Positions 9,556 through 15,936 of a stretch of DNA of 41,175 nucleotides are shown in pieces. A program made the translations under genes and the position numbers. Source of the stretch: Rhabdonatronobacter sediminivivens. Lineage in GTDB: Bacteria > Pseudomonadota > Alphaproteobacteria > Rhodobacterales > Rhodobacteraceae. A model generated the notes under the pieces. It was not told the DNA's origin. It did not search any database and was given only the letters and a program-made list of their open reading frames with translations. The DNA is taken from positions 1-41,175 of the forward strand of contig NZ_JACBXS010000032.1 of assembly GCF_013415485.1 (NCBI RefSeq). Direction: 5' to 3'. Position 1 is the first letter of the stretch. The number at the start of each line of letters is the position of its first letter.

Positions 9556-9981
9556 ATGTCATTTCGTGCCATGGCAGTCATTGCAGCCGTCCTTGGCATT
9601 GCGCCCGCCATCCCCGCGCAGGCCGAAACCGGACAGCTCAGGATCGAACTCAACAAGTTCGAAGAGACCGAGGACAGCGGCTGCCGCGCCTTCTTCCTGT
9701 TTCGCAACGAAACCGGCCTGACCCTGACCGGGTTCGAGATGTCGCTTGCGATCCTGGACCGGGACGGGGTGATTGACCGGCTGCTGACCATCGATGCCGC
9801 GCCGCTTCCCACGGCGCGCACAACCTTGAAACTGTTCGAAATCCCCGAAATCCGCTGCAGCGCGATTTCCGAGATCCTGCTGCACGATCTGCCCTCGTGC
9901 CAGCCGCAGAACGCCCCCGAGATGGATTGCTTCCCGCTGCTGGAACTGGTCAGCCGGACCGATGCGGCGATAGTCAACTAG
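9556..9981 (+). CDS. Small secreted four-cysteine protein, paralogue of 38176-38568
   Basis: The 141-residue protein has a signal peptide (MSFRAMAVIAAVLGIAP, likely cleavage after AQA) and no recognised domain. The start is set by GGTGGAGG five bases upstream; the ATG at 9544 lies upstream of that site. Cysteines are at 43, 101, 115 and 125. The product encoded at 38176-38568 has cysteines at 34, 92, 106 and 114, so the first two intervals (58 and 14) are identical. Both have a beta-rich middle and the shared pattern Cys-Ser-x-Ile before the second interval. Each gene heads an ExbB-ExbD-ExbD operon, so the protein is probably a periplasmic accessory of that motor, perhaps with two disulfides. 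Function is unknown. Confidence 0.85.
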   Translation: MSFRAMAVIAAVLGIAPAIPAQAETGQLRIELNKFEETEDSGCRAFFLFRNETGLTLTGFEMSLAILDRDGVIDRLLTIDAAPLPTARTTLKLFEIPEIRCSAISEILLHDLPSCQPQNAPEMDCFPLLELVSRTDAAIVN

Positions 9982-9989
9982 GCGCAACC

Positions 9990-10628
9990 GTGAACGACAT
10001 TGTCGACATCCTTCAGGCAGGCGGGCCGGTCATTCTGGTTCTGCTGGCGCTCTCGCTTCTGTCGCTGACGCTGATCGCGCTGAAGCTGGTGCAACTGCGC
10101 GGCGTGCGCTCCGGCGCTGCGCTGCGTGACGGGGCGCTGAAGCAATGGCTGGACGGACAGCACAGCGCAGCGCGCAATGCGCTGAGCACAGGGGCGGCGC
10201 CTGCCGACCGGGTGACCGCCACGGCCATGGCGCGGTTCATGGATGGACGCCCGGCGCAGGCCGTCGAGGCCGAGGCCGAGCTTCTGGGCAACCAGGAGGT
10301 CGAAGCGATGAATCGCCATATCCGCATTCTGGAGCTGGTGGCTGTCATCAGCCCGCTGCTGGGGCTTCTGGGCACGGTTCTGGGGATGATCGAGTCCTTT
10401 CAGCAGCTTGATCTTGCGGGCGGTTCGGCGAATGCCTCGGTGCTTGCGGGCGGGATCTGGCGGGCACTGCTGACGACGGCGGCGGGGCTTCTGGTCGCGA
10501 TTCCGGCGGCAGCGGCGGCGGCGCTCTTCTCGGCCCGGATCGAGGCCGCAGCCCAGGCGATCGAACGCGCGGTCGGCCAGTTGCTGGTGATCGAGCGCGC
10601 CCGGGCCGGAACCGGGCCACAGGGCTGA
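9990..10628 (+). CDS. ExbB/TolQ/MotA-family proton channel protein (cluster A)
   Basis: The 212-residue protein begins with GTG at 9990, eight bases after the previous stop; the longer ATG-started frame overlaps the secreted-protein gene and lacks support. One N-terminal membrane segment (VILVLLALSLLSLTLIALKL) is followed by a cytoplasmic stretch. Two C-terminal membrane segments contain the ExbB/TolQ signature ISPLLGLLGTVLGMIESF and AGGIWRALLTTAAGLLVAIP. It is a clear paralogue of the product at 38565-39236, sharing PLLGLxGTVLGMI and LAGGIWxALLTTAxGL. ExbB pentamers with ExbD form the proton-motive-force motor of the inner membrane. Here the downstream partner is not a standard TonB, so the force may be delivered to something other than a TonB-dependent receptor. 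Confidence 0.92.
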   Translation: MNDIVDILQAGGPVILVLLALSLLSLTLIALKLVQLRGVRSGAALRDGALKQWLDGQHSAARNALSTGAAPADRVTATAMARFMDGRPAQAVEAEAELLGNQEVEAMNRHIRILELVAVISPLLGLLGTVLGMIESFQQLDLAGGSANASVLAGGIWRALLTTAAGLLVAIPAAAAAALFSARIEAAAQAIERAVGQLLVIERARAGTGPQG

Positions 10629-10632
10629 TCCG

Positions 10633-11058
10633 ATGCGTCTGGCACTTCCCCAACCGCCGCGAGCCCTGATCTCGTTGGTGCCGCTGGTCGATGTGCTGCT
10701 GATCATGCTGGTCTTCTTCATGGTCACCTCGACCTATCTGGACCTTGACATGATCCCCGCAGCCGAGCGCAGCGAAGATGCCGCGGCCCCGATGCCAGCG
10801 CAGGCAGCACCGGGGGGCGCGGGCATGTTGCTGATCCGGCTGGCGCCTGATGGCCGTCCGTGGCTGCGCGGTCAGGCGCTGGATGCGGGCGCGCTGGCGG
10901 CGGCGCTTGACGCGCATCGCCGGGCCGGACCGGATGCCGCTGTCAGTGTCCTGGCCTCGCCGCGCGCCGATGTGCAGGCGCTTGTGACGCTGATGGATGC
11001 CGTCAACGACGCCGGATTGACCCGCTTGCGCGTCCTGCGCACCGAGGGTGTGCCATGA
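10633..11058 (+). CDS. ExbD/TolR-family protein 1 (cluster A)
   Basis: The 141-residue protein starts four bases after the ExbB stop. A short cytoplasmic N-terminus precedes one membrane helix carrying the proton-relay aspartate in VPLVDVLLIMLVFFMVTS. A periplasmic domain of about 100 residues follows, with a Pro/Ala-rich linker and a final beta-alpha-beta unit (LMDAVNDAGLTRLRVLRT). This is the ExbD/TolR plan. It pairs with a second ExbD encoded immediately downstream, the same double-ExbD arrangement as in the cluster at 39.2-40.0 kb. Confidence 0.9.
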   Translation: MRLALPQPPRALISLVPLVDVLLIMLVFFMVTSTYLDLDMIPAAERSEDAAAPMPAQAAPGGAGMLLIRLAPDGRPWLRGQALDAGALAAALDAHRRAGPDAAVSVLASPRADVQALVTLMDAVNDAGLTRLRVLRTEGVP

Positions 11059-11459
11059 GACTGCAGCGCCCGCCCCCCCGCGCGCCCATGGAAACGATCA
11101 TCGCCATGATCGATGTGGTGTTCTTTCTGCTGGTCTTTTTCATGCTCATCGGACGGATGGACGCCTCGGCCCCATTCGAAGTGCTGCCGCCCCTGGGTCT
11201 GAGCGGCTCGGACCTGCCCGCGGGCGGGTTGATCATCGCGGTGGCTCCGGATGGGCGGCAGGCGCTGGACGGGGTCGAAATGGACGCGGATGCGATCATC
11301 GCCACCCTGGCCGCCCGGGCTGCGGATGAGCCCGCGCTGCCGGTGCGTGTCAATGCGCATCATGCGGCCCCGCTGAGCCTGGTTCTGCCCTTGCTCTCCC
11401 GGCTGGAGGCCGCCGGTCTGCGCGATATCGGGCTGGTCGTCACGCCGAACCCGCCATGA
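11055..11459 (+). CDS. ExbD/TolR-family protein 2 (cluster A)
   Basis: The 134-residue protein overlaps the preceding gene by four bases (ATGA), pointing to translational coupling. The membrane helix IIAMIDVVFFLLVFFMLIG carries the conserved aspartate, and the periplasmic domain ends LEAAGLRDIGLVVT. Two different ExbD copies per operon may form a heterodimer in the ExbB pore; that is inference. Confidence 0.9.
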   Translation: MRLQRPPPRAPMETIIAMIDVVFFLLVFFMLIGRMDASAPFEVLPPLGLSGSDLPAGGLIIAVAPDGRQALDGVEMDADAIIATLAARAADEPALPVRVNAHHAAPLSLVLPLLSRLEAAGLRDIGLVVTPNPP

Positions 11460-13396
11460 CGGCCGGGCGGGGGCAGTGGGCCGGCGCCGCGGCGGCTTCG
11501 GTCTTGGCGCATCTGGCGGTGGCCGCTGGCCTTGCCGTGACGCTTTCGCCGCCTCCGGTGCCGCCGCAACCACCGCCCGAGGCGCGCTTTGATCTGTCCG
11601 CACAGCCGGTCGAACAGGTCACCGCCATTGCGCAACCGACCGATGGTGCGGCCGTGCCCGAAGGACAGACAGGGGCGCCGACCCTGCCACCGGGGACCGT
11701 CCCCGTGGCGCGCGCGGCGCCGCTTGCCGCATCCGGCCCTGCGCTGTCGGCCACCGATGCGCCAACGGCGGTGTTGGCCGGACAGCCCCCGCCGGGCCAG
11801 GCTGCGACCGTGGTGCCGCCCTCTGGCGCGGCATTGTCCGCGGAGGCACCGCCTGGCGCTGCGCTGACCTCGGTGCGCCCACCCGCGGCCACGATGCACC
11901 CGGTGGCTGCCCCAACCGAAGCGGCCCCGCCCGCAACGACACCCGGCGCCGAGCGGATCGCCAGCACCGATGCGGCGCCTGAAGTCCTTTCCCCCGCCCC
12001 GGCGCAGACCATCACCGCAGCGGCCGCCCCCGCCCCGGCGCAAGGCATTGACGCCGCGCCGACCACAGGCGAAGCCGCAACAGCCGCGCCACTTCCGCAG
12101 CTTCCCGCCCCCGCCGCCTCAAGCGATGGTCCACGTCTTTCCGCAACTGCCCCCGGAGGGCAGGCGCTCGCCGGTGCAGCCCCCAGACCCGCATCGGCGC
12201 CAGCAGTCTCGGCCGTGCCCGAGCAGATTTCCAGCGCCTCGGCCGAGGCAACAGCGCTTGCCCCGGCCCCGCCCGCGGCCGAGGCCGCCCCGCCCGCACA
12301 TCCGCCCGCCGATGCGCTGACCACCACCCGGGCGGAACCGCTTGCACTGGCCAGCCTGGCGCCCGTGGTGGACAGGGCCCCTGCGTCCGCTCCGCCAGCG
12401 CAGGCAGTCGCCGCCACCGCCACCAAGGCTCCGACGGTTCCCGCAGGCTTGCCTGAGGCGCCATTGCTGCCGTCACAGCCGCCGCAGGGCGCGCATGTCC
12501 TGGGCAGTCCGCCGGGTGATCTGGCACAGCCCGCCGCGCCTGCAAGCGCCGCGGGTGCACGTGCGCAGGCGGCACTGGCCTGGTCCGGGGCCGACCGGGA
12601 CCAGATCGACCCGGTTTCGCTGGCCGCGATCCAGTCCTTCATGCAACCGGCCGAACTTGCCCGCCTGCAGGCGGGTGACGACCCGGTGCGCGACGGGATT
12701 TCGGCGCTTCTGGCCTCGGTGCCCTGCGCACGGATGCAGACCGTATTCCTGCCCGAGACCGGCACGCTGGAACTGCGCGGCCATGTCCCGGACGAAGGGC
12801 TGCGCGACCCGGTGCTGGAGGCGCTGATCGGGCAGGTCGGCGCTGCGATCCCGGTCGCCGACAACCTGCGGATCCTGCCGCGGCCGCAATGCGAGGTGCT
12901 GACCGGCATCGCCGATCTGGGCCTGCCGCAATCGACCCTGCAGGATACCGACCCCCGCCTTGTCGGCCCCGATGCCCACGCCCGGGAATACCATTACCTT
13001 GACGGTGACACGCTGACATTCGAGGTCACGACCCCCGATTATCCGGCGCATGTCTACATCGACTTTTTCGATGCCGACGGGATGGTCCTGCACCTGCAAC
13101 CGAACGAGATGCTGGACACCGTGCTGATGGATCCGAAATCGACCCTGACAGTTGGCGTCGATGCCACCGGCACCGAGATCTTCAGCATCACCGTGGCGCC
13201 GCCCTTCGGCAATGAAATCGCCGTGGCCTTCGCCGCCTCCACGCCTGTCCACGAGGCCCCGCGCCCGGTGCGCGAACCGGCCGGGCCATATCTGGACTGG
13301 CTGCACGAACGCATCGCCGCAGTGCGTGCCGCCGACCCGGAGTTCAAGGGCGAGTGGGTCTATTTCTTCATGTCGACAGCACCGCGCAGGCAGTAA
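11456..13396 (+). CDS. TonB-like energy transducer with BON-like and DUF4384-like C-terminus in place of a TonB domain
   Basis: The 646-residue protein overlaps the second exbD by four bases and takes the slot that tonB holds in the paralogous operon. Residues about 10-30 are one membrane helix (AAAASVLAHLAVAAGLAVTL), with His19 in the helix as in TonB. Residues about 31-370 are an Ala/Pro-rich linker long enough to span the periplasm. Then come a folded region at about 372-480 with a BON-like segment (LELRGHVPDEGLRDPVLEAL) and a DUF4384-like domain at about 505-596 (YHYLDGDTLTFEV, HVYIDFFDADGMVLHLQPN). No TonB C-terminal domain is visible. DUF4384 often accompanies caspase or kinase domains, and genes for both lie nearby. 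The same BON-like plus DUF4384-like order ends the kinase encoded at 15937-18120. The role as force transducer is inference. Confidence 0.82.
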   Translation: MTAGRGQWAGAAAASVLAHLAVAAGLAVTLSPPPVPPQPPPEARFDLSAQPVEQVTAIAQPTDGAAVPEGQTGAPTLPPGTVPVARAAPLAASGPALSATDAPTAVLAGQPPPGQAATVVPPSGAALSAEAPPGAALTSVRPPAATMHPVAAPTEAAPPATTPGAERIASTDAAPEVLSPAPAQTITAAAAPAPAQGIDAAPTTGEAATAAPLPQLPAPAASSDGPRLSATAPGGQALAGAAPRPASAPAVSAVPEQISSASAEATALAPAPPAAEAAPPAHPPADALTTTRAEPLALASLAPVVDRAPASAPPAQAVAATATKAPTVPAGLPEAPLLPSQPPQGAHVLGSPPGDLAQPAAPASAAGARAQAALAWSGADRDQIDPVSLAAIQSFMQPAELARLQAGDDPVRDGISALLASVPCARMQTVFLPETGTLELRGHVPDEGLRDPVLEALIGQVGAAIPVADNLRILPRPQCEVLTGIADLGLPQSTLQDTDPRLVGPDAHAREYHYLDGDTLTFEVTTPDYPAHVYIDFFDADGMVLHLQPNEMLDTVLMDPKSTLTVGVDATGTEIFSITVAPPFGNEIAVAFAASTPVHEAPRPVREPAGPYLDWLHERIAAVRAADPEFKGEWVYFFMSTAPRRQ

Positions 13397-14211
13397 CGCG
13401 TGCCGGAACCGGGAAGTTCATTCGCGCCGTTTGCCCGGGGCGCAGTGACGGCCCTGCTGCACAAGGCAGGCGAAGGACAGGTCCCGCTTTTGCCGGACCG
13501 ATCCATTCCGGAGCATGGGGAGCGCCTATGCCGGGCGTAGGGAAACCATTCGTCACGGCACCCCTGATCCGGAACCCTGCGACCTGATGGTCGAGGTCCC
13601 TCGCTGGCCGGGCGGTCCCACATATTGCATACCGGTTCCGACGCGGCTTTGGCGGTGATCGCCGCCCCATCGCGGCCATGGCCTCTGGCGGTGCGCAACA
13701 GCGCAGGAACGTGCCGAACTTGCGGGCCGGTGGATGCGGGTGCAGCCGGACCGGGTTGCTGCGCGAACCGCGTGTACGGCGACCGGGTTCGACGAAAGGC
13801 ACGTGTGCCTTGGATGATGTGCTGCTCGACCGTGGCGGGCTGATTGAAGGGTAAGGCTCTCCGTTCTGGCGAGGGCGGTGCTTTTCGCACTGCGAGGGGC
13901 GCCGGAAGCAAATTGCGACAGCCCAGATGCGTCATTCAGGTTGCAGATCACCAAAAGGCCGCCGTTCGACCGGAGCTTTGTGCCTTGGAGCGCCAGCCCC
14001 AGAGGCGGGTCGAAAGCCGCCCGATCATGCCGCCCGGCGCCCGCCCCCCCCCGGGGAACCCGTGGAAAACGGGCCAAAAGGTTGCCGCCCCAACCTTCCA
14101 CACTGAAAACAAGAACTTCACAAGCGCAATATGAGCAGGTTGTATTGAGAATGCGGGTTGAGAAACAGATATCCTTTGCCAGGAGCATGCTGCCCCGCAG
14201 CCGCACCGGCA
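13397..14211. other. 815-bp gap without an intact gene
   Basis: No reading frame here has convincing protein character. The minus-strand frames are arginine-, proline- and serine-rich, with no start supported by a ribosome binding site. The stretch holds the probable transposase relic at 13890-14050 and a run of nine C at about 14044-14052. It separates the ExbBD operon from the M15/OmpA/kinase genes and may mark an old insertion. Confidence 0.6.
13890..14050 (-). pseudogene. Possible relic of an IS1380-type transposase N-terminus
   Basis: On the minus strand this piece encodes FDPPLGLALQGTKL followed by RSNGGLLVICNLNDASGLS. It resembles the N-terminal region of IS1380-family transposases, which carry a pattern like T-S-[ND]-GGLL-x-x-[RE]-x-D-x-x-LGL. 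Both neighbours in frame are unlike the family and no catalytic part is present. I call this from memory of the family pattern, so it is tentative. Confidence 0.3.
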
Positions 14212-15057
14212 TCAGATCCGCCCCTCCTCGCGCCACTGCAGCAGCTTTTCGCGGCTGACTTCGAAATGCATGCTGTCCTCACGTCCGAATGCCGCCCCCC
14301 AGATCCAGCCTTCGGCGGCAAAGAAATCGGCGAGGATCGTCAATCCAAGCTGTGTTGTCCCGGCGCCAAACGCATCAAGGCGACCGTCGATATTGAGATC
14401 GACAGCGGTGCCGAAGGAATGTGACGACAGCCTGTTGATCGTGCCTCGGATCTGGCGCACGCACAGGGAACCGGCGGTGCCGATCCGATCATAGAGGTCC
14501 GGGTCAGCGCGACGGATCTCGGAAAACACCCGGCCCAGCGACTCCACCGCAGGCGCCAGCATGTGAACGCGGATCGGCCCCACGTCATCCAGAACCAGCA
14601 AGTCGCGCAGATCGGGGTTGGTCATCGGCTGACATGTGTCGCTCAGATCTTCGCGCGGGCGCCCGAGCAGGTCTTCAAGAAAGCGTGGCGAGGCAACGCT
14701 CATCCCCTCGTTCAGCGACCGCCTGGAGGGGATCACCACGACCTGCGTATAACTGTCGAGGATCTGGTTTTCGGTGTCCCGCGGCCAGTCAGCATCGGGA
14801 TCGCTGCGGTCGTAATAGGGCAGGAGCTCCTCCTGCGAGGGGTCGGGGCGCAGGGCGATCCGCGTTTCCATATCGTCTATTCGATCATGCAGCATCTGTA
14901 TCTGCTGGCGCAGCATCTCGATCTCGATCCGCGCACCGCTGTCAACCGCCGCGCCGCCGCCATCGACCTCGGTGCTGTCGCGCGACAGCAGTGCAAACCA
15001 GATGCCCGGAGCCAACAGGATTGCAGCGGCAAGGATATAGACTGGCAGTTGACGCAT
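14212..15057 (-). CDS. Membrane-anchored M15 (VanY-type) D-Ala-D-Ala carboxypeptidase-like protein
   Basis: The 281-residue protein is read from the ATG at 15057, which begins the membrane anchor (MRQLPVYILAAAILLAPGIW); an upstream GTG at 15090 would add 11 residues. A short coiled coil (IEIEMLRQQIQMLHDRIDDM) follows the anchor. The C-terminal third is the M15 fold with its zinc ligands: His213 and Asp220 in SSHSFGTAVDLN, and His264 in DSMHFEVS. M15_4/VanY enzymes trim peptidoglycan stem peptides in the periplasm. The gene diverges from the OmpA-family gene across 236 bp, so the two could share regulation. No strong ribosome binding site is visible at either start. Confidence 0.85.
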   Translation of the reverse strand: MRQLPVYILAAAILLAPGIWFALLSRDSTEVDGGGAAVDSGARIEIEMLRQQIQMLHDRIDDMETRIALRPDPSQEELLPYYDRSDPDADWPRDTENQILDSYTQVVVIPSRRSLNEGMSVASPRFLEDLLGRPREDLSDTCQPMTNPDLRDLLVLDDVGPIRVHMLAPAVESLGRVFSEIRRADPDLYDRIGTAGSLCVRQIRGTINRLSSHSFGTAVDLNIDGRLDAFGAGTTQLGLTILADFFAAEGWIWGAAFGREDSMHFEVSREKLLQWREEGRI

Positions 15058-15204
15058 CGATACGGGGTCCAGTCCCTGGCAACACACCACGGGAAAGGGT
15101 CGCGCGATTCTCGCTGCGGATCAAGTCACAACGCAGCTGGGCTTCACCGGGGCGCCCTGGTCGCGCCATCCTGTCACGCCGATTTGACGGATTGATCGCT
15201 GCAG

Positions 15205-15233
15205 TTGGCAGAAAGGCCTATTCCGTGTATTCT
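15205..15233 (+). promoter_or_regulatory. Candidate sigma-70 promoter for the OmpA/kinase genes
   Basis: TTGGCA and TATTCT are separated by 17 bp, leaving a 60-bp leader before the OmpA-family start at 15294. Spacing is ideal and each hexamer is close to consensus. Confidence 0.45.
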
Positions 15234-15293
15234 GGCAGGACATTCCGGGCTTCCCGCTGGTTTGAATCAGGGTCCATAAGGAAAGGTGGCACC

Positions 15294-15869
15294 ATGAAGT
15301 CTGCCGGAACTGTCTTTGTTGCCCCGATAGCCCTTGCCGGGCTGTTCATCCTGGGGGTGCCGCTCCCCGCGCAGGCAACCGACGCCGACGAACTGAGCGC
15401 GAGCGAGCTTGAAGCGCTGTTCAGCACGCAACGCACACGCGGCCTGGTCCTGGCGCCGACCGGCGACAGTTCAGCGCCGTCGGATGCTGCCGCAACGCCT
15501 GAAGTGTCCAGCGACTATGTGCAGTTCGATCAGGCCGAACAGGTCAATGTCCGCATCGCCTTCGATTTCGATTCCTCGGCGCTGCGCGAAGATCAGAAGC
15601 CACGGCTGGCCACGCTGTGCAATGTCATGCGCGACAGCGATATCGAAGGCTTCCGGGTGGTTGGGCATACCGATGCAGTTGGCAACCACGCATACAACCA
15701 GCGGCTTTCGCTGATGCGGGCGCAGGAGGTGAAGCGGCACCTTGTCAATGACTGTGGCATTGCCGAGGATCGTCTGGAGGCGATCGGTGTCGGGCCGGAT
15801 TACCTGTATGATCCTGACGATCCGCGCAGCCCCGACAACCGGCGGGTCGAGTTTCAGGCGATGAGCTAG
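15294..15869 (+). CDS. OmpA-family peptidoglycan-binding protein
   Basis: The 191-residue protein has a signal peptide (MKSAGTVFVAPIALAGLF, cleavage after AQA) and no lipobox cysteine. The start is backed by an AAGGAAAGG site. After a short linker the OmpA C-terminal domain runs from about 80 to the end, with VRIAFDFDSSALREDQ, VVGHTDAVGNHAYNQRLS and the terminal DNRRVEF. The conserved Asp and Arg that hold meso-diaminopimelate are present. There is no N-terminal beta-barrel, so it is probably a periplasmic wall-binding protein. The kinase gene starts 67 bp downstream, so co-transcription is likely, and the wall-cutting M15 gene diverges upstream. Confidence 0.92.
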   Translation: MKSAGTVFVAPIALAGLFILGVPLPAQATDADELSASELEALFSTQRTRGLVLAPTGDSSAPSDAAATPEVSSDYVQFDQAEQVNVRIAFDFDSSALREDQKPRLATLCNVMRDSDIEGFRVVGHTDAVGNHAYNQRLSLMRAQEVKRHLVNDCGIAEDRLEAIGVGPDYLYDPDDPRSPDNRRVEFQAMS

Positions 15870-15936
15870 GCAATGGCGCGGCGTCCAGGCCCAGCCATGG
15901 CAACCGGCCATTGCCCGGTCAGATGACGGCAGACGC

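Noticed and set aside
13553..14236. Minus-strand 227-codon frame as an intact gene
   Set aside because: It overlaps the M15 gene end, has no start support, and only about 50 residues resemble any family. I kept only the relic.
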